64,000 nt of DNA from Paenibacillus campinasensis (GTDB lineage Bacteria > Bacillota > Bacilli > Paenibacillales > Paenibacillaceae). How positions within the stretch are numbered: the stretch's first letter is position 1; each line of letters opens with the position of its first letter. The notes under the pieces were generated by a model. The model searched no databases and was not told the origin of the DNA. It saw nothing but the letters and a program-made list of their open reading frames with translations. Position numbers and translations under genes: made by a program. Of this stretch, positions 25,811-35,097 are shown piece by piece. The stretch spans positions 62,001-126,000 of the forward strand of contig NZ_NPBY01000044.1 in assembly GCF_002272015.1 (NCBI RefSeq), in the 5' to 3' direction.

Positions 25811-27103
25811 TCAACGCAAAGCCGAGAGCCGCTTGTGGGTCAGTTCCTTTTTGCCCATGCCGCCCGGCTTTTTAAAATCCATCCGATACGTGCCTTCACC
25901 CGAGCCCCCCTTGGACTCCGGCTTAACCGCAAACAGACTCAACAGGCCGCCCAGCAGAGATACGCCCGCCAGCGTGCCGAACAACGCCCAGCGGTTGCCT
26001 CCCATCAGAAGGGACACGGCCGGCGGGCCGAGCGACACCCCGATGAAACGCATGCTGCTGTATAGCGACGTAATCGTGCCACGCTGCTCCTTCTCGATGC
26101 CTTCGGTAAGCAGCGTATCCATGCAGGGCAGCACCATCCCGATCCCGATGCTTCCGAAACTCATCAGGCCTAATACATATATGATTTGGCTCGTGAAGCC
26201 GACAGCGATCAATGAAACGGTTAACAAACTCATTCCGGCAAATCCGGTCCACTTCATGGCCGCCTTGTTTTTGCCCGTAAATTTGCCTGCAAGATACGAG
26301 GCAAGACATAAAAAAGCGAGGGGGATCGCAAGCACCAGACCTTTAATGACGCCGTGAAGATGATGCTTGCTTTCAAGCGTCTCTGACAAATAAAAAAGCA
26401 GACCAAACACGCCAAACATCGCGATGCCCCCGATCGCAAAAATGGCGTAAACCCATCTTCCCTTCTCCCGGAGCACTTTTTTTGTCGTTCTCAGAAATTC
26501 CCCAATCGACTGCTCGTTCTTCTCATTCTTAGGCACCTTGACCAGAAAGATCACAAGCACCAACGAAATGAGACTGATAATCGGAATAGCCACAAAAGGA
26601 AGAAACCAGATAAAACTCCCAAGCAGCGCGCCGAGAATCGGGCTTAGCACCTTCCCGAAGGTGTTGGAGGTCTCAATAATGCCGAGGCTCTTGGCCACTT
26701 TTTCCTCGTTGTCGAACATGTCGCCGACAAGCGGGATCACGATCGGGAAAGCGCCTGCCGCACCAATCCCTTGTAGAAACCTGCCCGCAAGGATGACCGT
26801 ATAGGCTGTCCCGCCTTCCATCATCCATGCCGCAGCAGCTGACACCGCCCCGCCAGCCGCTGTAATAATCAAACTGGGAATGATGATCTTCTTGCGGCCA
26901 AACCGATCGGACAAGTAACCTGCGATCGGAATCAGCAGGATGGCAACGACAGCATAAACGGTGATGATCATGCTGACTCGAAAGGAGCCGATCCCAAGTG
27001 CCCTGGAGATTTGCGGCAAAACAGGTATAAGCATTGAATTGCCCAGGGTCATAATGAGAGGTATGGAAGCAAGGGCAACCAAGTCCCATTTCTTTTTTTC
27101 CAT
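25811..27103 (-). CDS. MFS multidrug-type efflux transporter
   Basis: A 430-residue transporter with about twelve helices. The DHA1 signatures are present: the loop motif GYLSDRFGRKKIIIPSL after helix 2, and GRFLQGIGAAGAFPIVIPLV in helix 4-5, the antiporter region typical of drug/H+ exporters (YfkF/YfmO-like). The ATG follows AAGGTGG, but that ribosome site is the right arm of an 11-bp inverted repeat (27109-27179), suggesting translational control. The substrate is unknown. Confidence 0.85.
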   Translation of the reverse strand: MEKKKWDLVALASIPLIMTLGNSMLIPVLPQISRALGIGSFRVSMIITVYAVVAILLIPIAGYLSDRFGRKKIIIPSLIITAAGGAVSAAAAWMMEGGTAYTVILAGRFLQGIGAAGAFPIVIPLVGDMFDNEEKVAKSLGIIETSNTFGKVLSPILGALLGSFIWFLPFVAIPIISLISLVLVIFLVKVPKNEKNEQSIGEFLRTTKKVLREKGRWVYAIFAIGGIAMFGVFGLLFYLSETLESKHHLHGVIKGLVLAIPLAFLCLASYLAGKFTGKNKAAMKWTGFAGMSLLTVSLIAVGFTSQIIYVLGLMSFGSIGIGMVLPCMDTLLTEGIEKEQRGTITSLYSSMRFIGVSLGPPAVSLLMGGNRWALFGTLAGVSLLGGLLSLFAVKPESKGGSGEGTYRMDFKKPGGMGKKELTHKRLSALR

Positions 27104-27108
27104 GAGAA

Positions 27109-27179
27109 GACCACCTTTATGTTTTCTGCATCCATATTGTAGGTTAAATGGCCTTTAATATGCATGCGTAAAGGTGGTC
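27109..27179 (-). promoter_or_regulatory. Inverted repeat that can mask the MFS ribosome site
   Basis: On the minus strand GACCACCTTTA (27179-27169) is complementary to TAAAGGTGGTC (27119-27109), which contains the Shine-Dalgarno sequence of the MFS gene. Eleven perfect pairs enclose 49 bases. Read on the plus strand the same structure is followed by GTTTTTT and looks like a terminator, but no plus-strand gene precedes it. Confidence 0.55.
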
Positions 27180-27210
27180 GTTTTTTCCCATATTAACGTT
27201 ATGAGCCGAA

Positions 27211-28914
27211 CTATACTTTAAAACCGGACATCAGCTGGCGAAGTCTGCCCGACATTTCGTTCAGTTCTTCTACCGACATCGAGATTTCCTCCATGGAGGC
27301 AAGCTGTTCTTCGGTTGCTGCGCTGACGCTTTGCGTGCCGCCTGCTGTCGTTTCCGTGACTTCCTGAATTCTGCGGATAGCTTGAACGAGTTCTTCCACG
27401 CCGTAATTCATTTCATCCGTTGCAGCCGTCACCCCGTAAATTTGTTCATTGAGCTGCACGATGGATTGCTCGATATCTTTGAACGCCCGCTCTGCTCCCT
27501 GGGCGACGCTCATGCCCTCGGTAACTTTGTGGGTTCCGTTCTCCATCACATTCGCAAGCTCATAAATGTCCTGCTGCAGCTCCTGTACGAATTGCTTGAT
27601 TTCAATCGAGGAGTTGGAAGCCTGCTCAGCCAGCTTGCGTACTTCGGAAGCAACAACCGCAAAGCCCCGTCCGTGCTCGCCGGCACGCGCCGCCTCAATC
27701 GAGGCGTTCATGGCAAGCAGAGACGTCTGTTCGGCAATTTCAATGATGATCTGACCGATGGAGCTGATGTTTGTTGCCTTCTCACCGAGGGAGCGCACCG
27801 ACTGCGCGGATTCATCCACACTGCTGCGAATGTCGTCCATCTGGTTCAAGGTTTGCAGGATAGCCTGCTCGCCGTCGGAAGCCAGCTGATTGGTCCTCGA
27901 AGCCAGGCTGGATACATCCTTGGCCGTTTCGGCGATATGCTTCATGCCTTCCGACATATCCGTCGCCGTTGTCGTTGTTTGCTCAGTATCGGCAAGCTGG
28001 TTCTCTACACCGGCCGCCAGTTCTTCCATAATGCCGGCCGTTTGCTGGGAAGCCTGCCGGATTTCGACCGTGCTCGATTTCAGTTGTGCCGCGGATTCGC
28101 CGACTTTTTCTGCCGTTTGCTGAACCTGCATGACAATATTTCTGAACCCTTCTACCAATTTATTATACGCATCCGCAATATCTCTAATCTCGTCCTTGGT
28201 TGTAATGTTCAATCTCGTTACCAAGTCGCCTCCGCCTTCAGCAATCTTCAACAATTGGTCCTTCATTGTATTCAGCGGCCGAATGGAACGAATCAGCAGG
28301 TAAGCCTGAACAATATAGTAGCCAACGGCAATCACCCCGAATAACAGCATCGCGCTTCGATTCCATGAGCTGCTGCTCATTGTTTGATTAATCCGCTCAT
28401 TAAGCTCCTGATTCTTCTCTTCCGTAAAGTTCGCGATCAGGCTTGCAAATGCAGAGCGAATGCTTTGCTCCTGTTTATACGATTCCTCGTAAACCCGGAA
28501 CGGAACCGCTTTGTAGAAGCCGGTGTCGTAACCAAGCTTATTCAATACGGTCATGACAGCCTGCTCATATTCTTCGAAACCGGACTCGATTTCGGACAGC
28601 ATCTCCAAATCAGACTCTTCGCTCATAAGCTCTCTTGTGCTTGTCAGAAGACTGTTAATCTCACTTCGCTTGACGTTCAAATCTTCTGTATAAGCAAAAT
28701 CCCCGGTCAACAAAAACCCGCGTTCATTATTAGCAATTCCTTCCAGATTCTTCTCAATCTGAGTCAGGTTATAAATAATCTGCTCGTCTACATCGATAAT
28801 CTCATTAAAATTCTGTTCGGTTGAATAGGATGATACAAATGCGATGAAGACAATAACAGCCGTTGCAAGCGTTAATAAAGAAGACGAAATGACCATTTTT
28901 GTTCTTATTTTCAT
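27211..28914 (-). CDS. Methyl-accepting chemotaxis protein with CHASE3 sensor
   Basis: A 567-residue chemoreceptor. Helix one (about 8-30) and helix two (about 190-212) bracket an extracellular helical domain with the CHASE3-like motif [21 protein letters not shown] follows ([15 protein letters not shown]), then the long coiled-coil signalling domain with the conserved hairpin tip [21 protein letters not shown]. It signals to CheA/CheW in response to an unknown stimulus. It lies upstream of the MFS gene on the same strand, and read-through into that gene is possible. Confidence 0.92.
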   Translation of the reverse strand: MKIRTKMVISSSLLTLATAVIVFIAFVSSYSTEQNFNEIIDVDEQIIYNLTQIEKNLEGIANNERGFLLTGDFAYTEDLNVKRSEINSLLTSTRELMSEESDLEMLSEIESGFEEYEQAVMTVLNKLGYDTGFYKAVPFRVYEESYKQEQSIRSAFASLIANFTEEKNQELNERINQTMSSSSWNRSAMLLFGVIAVGYYIVQAYLLIRSIRPLNTMKDQLLKIAEGGGDLVTRLNITTKDEIRDIADAYNKLVEGFRNIVMQVQQTAEKVGESAAQLKSSTVEIRQASQQTAGIMEELAAGVENQLADTEQTTTTATDMSEGMKHIAETAKDVSSLASRTNQLASDGEQAILQTLNQMDDIRSSVDESAQSVRSLGEKATNISSIGQIIIEIAEQTSLLAMNASIEAARAGEHGRGFAVVASEVRKLAEQASNSSIEIKQFVQELQQDIYELANVMENGTHKVTEGMSVAQGAERAFKDIEQSIVQLNEQIYGVTAATDEMNYGVEELVQAIRRIQEVTETTAGGTQSVSAATEEQLASMEEISMSVEELNEMSGRLRQLMSGFKV

Positions 28915-29074
28915 TCCAAAGCACCGACCTTCTCTTATTTGAAATAAAACCCCCTAGTATTTTTTCGGACGTTTGAATAGGAAAGTGAATAGATCGCTTT
29001 TGTGCGGAATCGCTTACATTTATATTTTTTTGTCCATTGGTCAAAATTTTTTCGTCAGCGGCGATTTCCCCATC

Positions 29075-29114
29075 AAAAAAGGCTGCAGAGATGACTCTCT
29101 TGGCAGCCTTTTTA
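29075..29114. terminator. Terminator after helD
   Basis: AAAAAGGCTGC and GCAGCCTTTTT pair with an inner AGAG/CTCT, giving a symmetrical hairpin with A/T flanks. It starts 12 bases after the helD stop and can work in both directions. Confidence 0.8.
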
Positions 29115-29125
29115 TGCAATTCATA

Positions 29126-31453
29126 TTATGGATTCGGCAGAAACCGGCTCTTCTCTCCGATATGATACACATGCAGCACATGCATGGCCCGCGTACATGC
29201 GGTGTAAAACAGCTTTCGCTCGCTTTCCCGGCGATACACATCGGCAGAGCCGTTATAGATAATAACAGCATCAAACTCCACACCCTTGGCCAAATAAGCG
29301 GGAACGACAAGCGTCCCTTTCTCGAAAGAAGGCGTCGTTTTGGTGACGAGACGGGTCTGAAGCGTTGCCGACAGACGCTCATGGACCTGCCGGCTTTCTT
29401 CGGCCGTTTTGCAAATGACAGCCACATAATTGTAGCCCTGCTCATGCAGCTCGCGGAGATCGCGAATCACCGCCTCATCCAGCGACTTCTCGTCCGCCTG
29501 CTGGATGACCCGGGGCGCCTCGCCTGGCCGGTTAAATGGAACGATCCGCTCTCCGCCCGGTATCATTTGACGAGTAAACTCTACAATTTCATAGGTTGAG
29601 CGGTAGCTCCGCGTAAGCGATATGACCTCCGTATCCTCTGCCCCATACAGGCCCACGAGGTTCTCCAGGCTTCCAAGCACCTCGCCATGGGCGTAGATCG
29701 CCTGATTCAGATCGCCAAGAACCGTCATTTTAGCCCTTGGGAACAACCGCTTCAGAAACTCAAGCTGAAATGCGGAGTAATCCTGCACCTCATCCACAAT
29801 GACATGACGGATGGCGGTGTTGGTTCTGAAGCCTTGAAGCAGCTCCTTCAAATACAGAAACGGCGTTGCGTCCTCATACAGCAATCTTTTATCCCGCAAA
29901 GCCTGCAAGGTCAGGCTGCAAATCTCCTCCCAATGCGCTGGGATGCTGTCCGCATCTATGGCTGCCTGCCGAAACAGCGCCTGATCGGTGAACAGTCTCC
30001 GGTACATGCCGGTAACATTGACATACCGCAGCCGCTTGATCCAGCGGCGAACCGGTTTCAGCCGATCGCTGACGACCATCCGTGCAAGCACGTCTTTCTC
30101 GACATCATGATCGTTAAAGGTCGTGTCTTTTTTGTTCTGTTTCCGGCGCATCGTTTGGAACGCCCGTTGATAGTCCTCGATATCCAGCAGCTGCATCTGT
30201 TCTTCAACCCACGGCTCCTTTTTCTCTGCCTGGGCGAAATCCGCAAGCCGCTTCAGCAGCCATTCACGCATCAAGTCAATGCGACCGGCCAGCTTCACAG
30301 CACGATCATAGCTGTAGAAATGGGCCGCCATCTCATCAGCGCTGACCACCACCTTGCCCTGGAACACAATCGGCTTGAACATCATGCCTTCCTTCTCCAG
30401 CATCTCTTTGTAGCGTCTGATCGTATCCAGGAAGGCGACCGAAGATTTGTAAGTAATGCTCTCGATGCGCGCCCGGTATTCCGGAGTATCCTCGCTGTTC
30501 AGCAGTGATTCGGTCTGTGTGAACACATCCTCCAGTTCAAACTCCTTGCCGAGACGGTGCTCCAGATAGGCCTGAAATGTCGTCTGCTGCATGTTGTCTT
30601 CCCCAAGCTCCGGCAGAACGGAAGATACATAGCTGTTAAACAGCGGATTCGGGGAAAACAGCAGCATCTGGTCGGCCCGCAACGAGCCGCGGTATTTGTA
30701 GAGCAGGTAGGCCACGCGCTGCAGCGCGGCGGAAGTCTTGCCGCTGCCTGCCGCCCCCTGTACGATCAGCATACGGGTCTTGTCATTGCGGATCACCGCG
30801 TTCTGTTCCTTCTGAATCGTGGCCACAATGCTCTTCATCCGATCATCCGCACTATGGCTGAGCACCTGCTGCAGCAGTTCGTCTCCAATGGTGACCCCGG
30901 TGTCGAACATCACCTGGATCTTGCCGTCATGAATGATGAACTGGCGCTTAAGCTCCATCTCCCCGCTGACTTCACCTGAAGGAGTTTCGTACTTGGCAGG
31001 ACCGGGAGCCCCGTCATAGTACAGGCTGGATATGGGCGCACGCCAGTCATACACAAGGAAGCTCTCCATATCCTCATCCAAGAATGAACCGGTCCCCAAA
31101 TAAATGGACTCTGTCTCAGACGATCCATGTTCTTTGAAATCAATTCTCCCGAAATAGGGGGACTCCACCAATTTTCTATATTTTTTGAGCAGCTTGCTGG
31201 ATTGCAAATGCGCCCGTTCCCGGTCAGATAACACCTGCGACTGCTGCCTGAGGTTCGTGGAGGTTTCCCCCAGATCATCCGGGTTGCTGAAGTTCACCGT
31301 AACCTCATCCCAGAAATCCTTCCGCATATCGATAACATCGCCGCGTATTTGGCCCACATCGGCCTCCAGCTGCGCGATTTTATGTTTGATTTTACCTGTG
31401 ACTTCGGTAACCCGCTGCTGTTCGTCTTTCCAATCTTGCTCACTGATCGCCAT
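29126..31453 (-). CDS. helD: RNA polymerase recycling motor HelD
   Basis: A 775-residue UvrD/Rep-like superfamily 1 ATPase. A coiled-coil N-terminal arm (KIKHKIAQLEADVGQIRGD) precedes a Walker A motif VQGAAGSGKTSAALQR at about residue 230. Walker B is the HVIVDEVQDYSAFQLEF segment, and downstream helicase motifs include TVLGDLNQAIY, SLTRSYRSTYEI and AKGVEFDAVIIYN. HelD removes stalled RNA polymerase from DNA and recycles it; the length and order match the Bacillus protein. GGGGGGA precedes the ATG. A consensus promoter pointing the other way lies 25 bases upstream (31478). Confidence 0.93.
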   Translation of the reverse strand: MAISEQDWKDEQQRVTEVTGKIKHKIAQLEADVGQIRGDVIDMRKDFWDEVTVNFSNPDDLGETSTNLRQQSQVLSDRERAHLQSSKLLKKYRKLVESPYFGRIDFKEHGSSETESIYLGTGSFLDEDMESFLVYDWRAPISSLYYDGAPGPAKYETPSGEVSGEMELKRQFIIHDGKIQVMFDTGVTIGDELLQQVLSHSADDRMKSIVATIQKEQNAVIRNDKTRMLIVQGAAGSGKTSAALQRVAYLLYKYRGSLRADQMLLFSPNPLFNSYVSSVLPELGEDNMQQTTFQAYLEHRLGKEFELEDVFTQTESLLNSEDTPEYRARIESITYKSSVAFLDTIRRYKEMLEKEGMMFKPIVFQGKVVVSADEMAAHFYSYDRAVKLAGRIDLMREWLLKRLADFAQAEKKEPWVEEQMQLLDIEDYQRAFQTMRRKQNKKDTTFNDHDVEKDVLARMVVSDRLKPVRRWIKRLRYVNVTGMYRRLFTDQALFRQAAIDADSIPAHWEEICSLTLQALRDKRLLYEDATPFLYLKELLQGFRTNTAIRHVIVDEVQDYSAFQLEFLKRLFPRAKMTVLGDLNQAIYAHGEVLGSLENLVGLYGAEDTEVISLTRSYRSTYEIVEFTRQMIPGGERIVPFNRPGEAPRVIQQADEKSLDEAVIRDLRELHEQGYNYVAVICKTAEESRQVHERLSATLQTRLVTKTTPSFEKGTLVVPAYLAKGVEFDAVIIYNGSADVYRRESERKLFYTACTRAMHVLHVYHIGEKSRFLPNP

Positions 31454-31477
31454 TTTTCCATCCCCCCATTTTACTGG

Positions 31478-31506
31478 TTGACAGCTCTGAACATCTCTGT
31501 TATAAT
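31478..31506 (+). promoter_or_regulatory. Perfect consensus sigma-A promoter reading away from helD
   Basis: TTGACA, exactly 17 bases, then TATAAT: no mismatch to the vegetative consensus. It points into a gene-free stretch (31513-31630) closed by a hairpin with a T-run. Confidence 0.8.
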
Positions 31507-31512
31507 AAAATT

Positions 31513-31628
31513 GATGTATTCTGTCTATTATATTTCTTTTGTTGAGAAACCAGTTTCCATTGTATCAGCCTATATTATATTTATCAATAGAGTATCCAGC
31601 CCCCCGGTATATAACCGGATTTTTTTAT
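31513..31628 (+). ncRNA. Candidate small RNA of about 115 nt
   Basis: The inferred transcript begins just after the consensus promoter at 31478-31506 and ends at the hairpin 31604-31626. It is AT-rich. A short frame starting ATGTATTCTGTC lacks a ribosome site and reads through the terminator hairpin, so coding seems unlikely. The genes on both sides run on the minus strand, so this RNA is antisense to neither. It matches no RNA family I recognise; function is unknown. Confidence 0.5.
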
Positions 31629-31630
31629 TT
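31604..31630 (+). terminator. Terminator of the candidate small RNA
   Basis: CCGGT-ATATA-ACCGG followed by ATTTTTTTATTT on the plus strand. The stem is short but GC-rich and the T-run is excellent; on the minus strand there is no T-run. Confidence 0.65.
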
Positions 31631-31708
31631 ATACATCGTAACTAGCAAATCAGCAGCCGGCCCGAATACTTGGACCAGCTGCTGTTCTTATATGATCTTG
31701 AGCGCACC

Positions 31709-32764
31709 CTACCTTCCTAGCCAGGACAGATACGCATCATCTCCATCCTTCTCGCCCAGACGGTTGATTTGTTCCGCAACCCGGTTCAGACGATCGAGTT
31801 GATATCCGTAATCATACATAGCCGCTGCGACGACGGACAGGCGCAGTCCTCCGGATTCCGAGCCATGGACTTTCATGACCCGCTCCATAAACTCCTCGTT
31901 GCACGCGGACATACTATCCGCTTCATGCTCATTGGGCTTCAGCTTTCCTTCGAATTTCCACAAAATATGTTCATGGTATTTCATCAGCCGCTCCAGGTTC
32001 TGATCAAACTCGGCATCCACCTCTTCGGTGCGTTCTGCCTGGAAGTAGTGATTCTCCACGGCATCGAGCACCTCGTACCCTTTGCGCAGCGACTGCAGCA
32101 GCTGCTTGTAGACAACCAGCTGTCTGGCCTGGCTATATTTGGCCCGTTTCAGCTTCTTCTGCTCTTCCTCGAACAAATTATATTTGTCAGACAGCGATTT
32201 AATCGCGGCTTCAAGCGCCTTCTTTTCGGCACGATAGACGGAATCTTTCATCTCATGCGAAATGGCTGTGCGCAGAAGCAGCGACATTTTCTCAAAAACG
32301 CTGTGAATCCGCTCGAAATATTGCTCTTTAGGTTTGGGCGGGAACACAAGGATATTGATAAGAAAAGCAGATATGATACCGATAATCGTTAGTATGAAGC
32401 GGTTGAGCGCAAAATCCCACTGACCCGAAGCCTCCATTACGGAGATGACCGTCACCAGCGTCAGGCCGATCGTCTCTCCCATGTTCAGCTTCATACATAT
32501 CATGATGACGACGATGCAGATCAGGCCGACAGCAATCGGCTGATTGGACAGAAAGTATCCGCCCAGCATCGCGAGAACGGCCCCCAGCGTGCTTGTCTGC
32601 AATTGATCAAGGAAATATCTCCATGACCGATAAATGGATGGCTGCATGGCGAATATGGCCGCAATCGCCGCCACAACAGGCGACTCGAACTCAAACAGCA
32701 TCGTCAAATATAGCGCCAGCGTAACCGCCAGGCCGGTTTTGAACATCCTTGCACCAAATGCCAC
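31709..32764 (-). CDS. Aromatic acid exporter family (ArAE/FUSC-like) membrane protein
   Basis: A 351-residue protein starting at GTG with GGGAGG eight bases upstream. Residues about 8-145 hold several hydrophobic helices (LAVTLALYLTMLFEF, AVLAMLGGYFL, ILTIIGIISAFLINILVF) as in the ArAE_1 family. Residues 150-345 are helical and cytoplasmic, matching the ArAE C-terminal domain (RAEKKALEAAIKSLSDKYNL). Related proteins are proposed exporters of aromatic carboxylic acids; function here is inferred from family only. Confidence 0.8.
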   Translation of the reverse strand: MAFGARMFKTGLAVTLALYLTMLFEFESPVVAAIAAIFAMQPSIYRSWRYFLDQLQTSTLGAVLAMLGGYFLSNQPIAVGLICIVVIMICMKLNMGETIGLTLVTVISVMEASGQWDFALNRFILTIIGIISAFLINILVFPPKPKEQYFERIHSVFEKMSLLLRTAISHEMKDSVYRAEKKALEAAIKSLSDKYNLFEEEQKKLKRAKYSQARQLVVYKQLLQSLRKGYEVLDAVENHYFQAERTEEVDAEFDQNLERLMKYHEHILWKFEGKLKPNEHEADSMSACNEEFMERVMKVHGSESGGLRLSVVAAAMYDYGYQLDRLNRVAEQINRLGEKDGDDAYLSWLGR

Positions 32765-32841
32765 GAAAGAAGCCTCCCTTCCTGCATTCTATTACCCGCC
32801 GCTGCATTACGTTATGCAACAGGCGCTGTGATCATGAGGCA

Positions 32842-33483
32842 CTATGAAGTTCGCCCGAACCTTCGCTCATAAAAAGCTACACACAAGGTTAGCCAAAAGG
32901 CAGCGGCGAAATACCCTCCAACAATGTCGCTCGGATAGTGAACCCCCAAATAGATCCGGCTCAGCCCAATCGCGGCCATCATCACAATCGCCGCAGCAAG
33001 CAGAATCAATTTCCCCGCGCGGCCCGGCATATATCTCCACAGCAAGTAAGCAAGAACACCGTAAAAGGAAACGGAAGACATCGCATGCCCGCTCGGATAG
33101 CTGTAGCCGGCCGCTTCCGCCAAACGGTATATCTCCGGCCGCTCCCGTTGAAACTGCCATTTAAGCAGGGAATTCAATATCGGAGAACCGGCCACTACCG
33201 CAAGCATAAGCAGCAATTCCGTCCGAAACCGGAGCCGAATATAGAACATGAAGGCCAGGATCAGACAGATGATAAACATCGGAATCACCGATCCGATATA
33301 AGATAAAACCTGTGCTGCCTGCGTGATCCGGGGGTGCTCGCCTGCTTGCACGGCATCGATAAGCGGCGGATCCAGCCAATCTGTGCGATGCTGCGCGACA
33401 AGCAGGGACATTATGATAAATCCGGCAAGGCTAACCGCTCCTAATATCCAACGAATACGCGGCCATCGCTCTGTATGTATCAT
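32842..33483 (-). CDS. PAP2-family membrane phosphatase
   Basis: About 213 residues from an ATG at 33483 (MIHTERWPRIRW); a longer GTG start at 33555 is possible, and the GGAAGGAG site sits rather far from either. Six membrane helices are expected. The three PAP2 motifs are complete: KWQFQRERP, YPSGHAMS and SRIYLGVHYPSD, giving the catalytic His pair and Arg. Such enzymes dephosphorylate lipid phosphates such as undecaprenyl-pyrophosphate or phosphatidate at the outer face of the membrane; which one is not clear. Confidence 0.88.
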   Translation of the reverse strand: MIHTERWPRIRWILGAVSLAGFIIMSLLVAQHRTDWLDPPLIDAVQAGEHPRITQAAQVLSYIGSVIPMFIICLILAFMFYIRLRFRTELLLMLAVVAGSPILNSLLKWQFQRERPEIYRLAEAAGYSYPSGHAMSSVSFYGVLAYLLWRYMPGRAGKLILLAAAIVMMAAIGLSRIYLGVHYPSDIVGGYFAAAFWLTLCVAFYERRFGRTS

Positions 33484-33757
33484 TCTTATATCATTCAGAC
33501 TCCTTCCAGCAACATTATCAGCATCATCTCCAACCGAAGATAGATATATTATCACATTTTGGCGGGAAGTCCCAAGTATATTCTGCTCAAATGAAGCGGG
33601 ATTAGTCTGTTAAAGACGAGTTCTCGCCTTCCGATAAGTTATTTTACCGTATTTTTTCTTCAAAAAAAGCAGGGTTATCGGACTTAAATAGGGAACACAT
33701 TACGTCGGGAATAGATCGCGTCAATCTGTCCATATTACACAGAAGGGAGGTACTTGG

Positions 33758-34531
33758 ATGAGGACCATTGTCATCAGCGATATCCACGGGTGTTATGATG
33801 AATTTAACACCATGCTGGAGAAGGTCCGTTATCGCCCGGCTGAGGATCAATTGCTGCTGCTTGGCGATTATGTGGACCGGGGCATGAAAAGCAAGGATGT
33901 GGTCGACCAGGTCATCAAGCTGCATGAGCAGGCCGGGGCCGTCGTGCTGAAAGGCAATCATGATGATATGATGCTTAAGGCGCTGCTTGAAGAAAATGCG
34001 CGGTATCAGTATCACTGGCTGAGCAACGGCGGCAGCCAAACCTTGCTCAGCTATTGCAGCGAAGTCATTACAGGCGACATTATGGAGCCCGAAGTCTTTC
34101 AGGCGGCCAAAACATACATATTAGAGCATTACCGGCATCATCTCGATTTTCTCCAGTCCCTGCCCCTCTATCATGAGGGAGAGAAGCACATCTTTGTCCA
34201 CGCTGGAACCAATCCGGCCTATGCGGACTGGAAGGAGCAACCCGGCGACGATTTCATGTGGATACGGGATGCGTTCTACAACCATCCGACCGGACTTGGC
34301 AAAACCGTTGTGTTCGGGCATACGCCGACGTTCCATTTGCATCACACCGGCGAAGTCTGGTTCAGCCCGCACGGGGACAAGATCGGCATCGACGGCGCCT
34401 GCGCTTATGGCCACCGTCTTCTCTGCCTGGAAATTGGGAACGATGATGAATATAAAACATACGCCGTACCGAATGCTGCAAATGAATGGCCGGAAGATTC
34501 CCCGCTGGAAATGGAATCGACCGAACCTTAG
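33758..34531 (+). CDS. Calcineurin-like metallophosphoesterase (PPP-type Ser/Thr phosphatase fold)
   Basis: A 257-residue cytoplasmic protein with GGGAGG before the ATG. All PPP-family metal motifs are present: SDIHGCYDEF, LLGDYVDRGMKS and LKGNHDDMM, then a C-terminal VFGHTPTFHLH and DGACAYGHRL. This set is typical of bacterial ApaH/PrpE-like phosphatases that act on phosphoproteins or dinucleoside polyphosphates. The substrate cannot be decided from sequence. It stands alone on the plus strand between two minus-strand genes. Confidence 0.88.
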   Translation: MRTIVISDIHGCYDEFNTMLEKVRYRPAEDQLLLLGDYVDRGMKSKDVVDQVIKLHEQAGAVVLKGNHDDMMLKALLEENARYQYHWLSNGGSQTLLSYCSEVITGDIMEPEVFQAAKTYILEHYRHHLDFLQSLPLYHEGEKHIFVHAGTNPAYADWKEQPGDDFMWIRDAFYNHPTGLGKTVVFGHTPTFHLHHTGEVWFSPHGDKIGIDGACAYGHRLLCLEIGNDDEYKTYAVPNAANEWPEDSPLEMESTEP

Positions 34532-34643
34532 GGCTTAAGCGCCCATCGGGTTCGGCCGATGCGATGTTACCCAGACATATGTATCATGGAATCCTGTCAG
34601 ATTCGTGCATGCCAGGTTATGGATGAGGCTCTGCCCGGACTGA

Positions 34644-34838
34644 TCAATCAACCAGCGCCCAGATCGTTATGAAGCCGATCAGCGCAATCAGATAAATGAC
34701 AACCAGCTTTACGATGTTGTTCTTGGTCTTCCGCTCATATTCCGGATTCGACTTTCTGTTTTCCTGGGACAGTCCGACAAGCATCGTAGCGATGCCGCCG
34801 ATTAACGCCAAGGTAATGACCATTATGTACAAAAGCAA
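34644..34838 (-). CDS. Small two-helix membrane protein, unknown function
   Basis: A 64-residue protein starting at TTG, with AGGAGG eight bases upstream. Two hydrophobic helices (MVITLALIGGIATMLVGL and LVVIYLIALIGFITIWAL) flank a basic loop (RKSNPEYERKTKNN). No family is recognised. The good ribosome site and clean two-helix design support a real gene. Confidence 0.6.
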   Translation of the reverse strand: MLLYIMVITLALIGGIATMLVGLSQENRKSNPEYERKTKNNIVKLVVIYLIALIGFITIWALVD

Positions 34839-35097
34839 TGCGCAATCCTCCTTATGAACAGGGACATGCCGGACAGCAGCACAGCGTTCTCCAGCAGCTC
34901 AATTACGTTTATTTCCATTATATGAGATGATTAGCGTCAAGTCCATGTCACTTTATTAACAATCATATCCGCATGTGCAGAAGCTTTGCTCCGCGGCAAT
35001 TTTTATTTTTTATTAAGGTAAAAAGCGCGGCAATCTGGTACAGTTAAAAAGTGGAACAAGCCATAAATACATGCCTTTGAAGGGAGTCAACATTTAC

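Noticed and set aside
28805..29119. A 104-codon minus-strand ORF between helD and the chemoreceptor
   Set aside because: It spans the helD terminator and the chemoreceptor's start, without a ribosome site.
31539..31802. An ORF downstream of the consensus promoter
   Set aside because: It has no ribosome site, crosses the terminator hairpin and runs into the antisense of the ArAE gene.
34521..34556. Inverted repeat CCGAACC...GGTTCGG after the metallophosphoesterase gene
   Set aside because: No T-run follows, and the loop is long; termination not supported.
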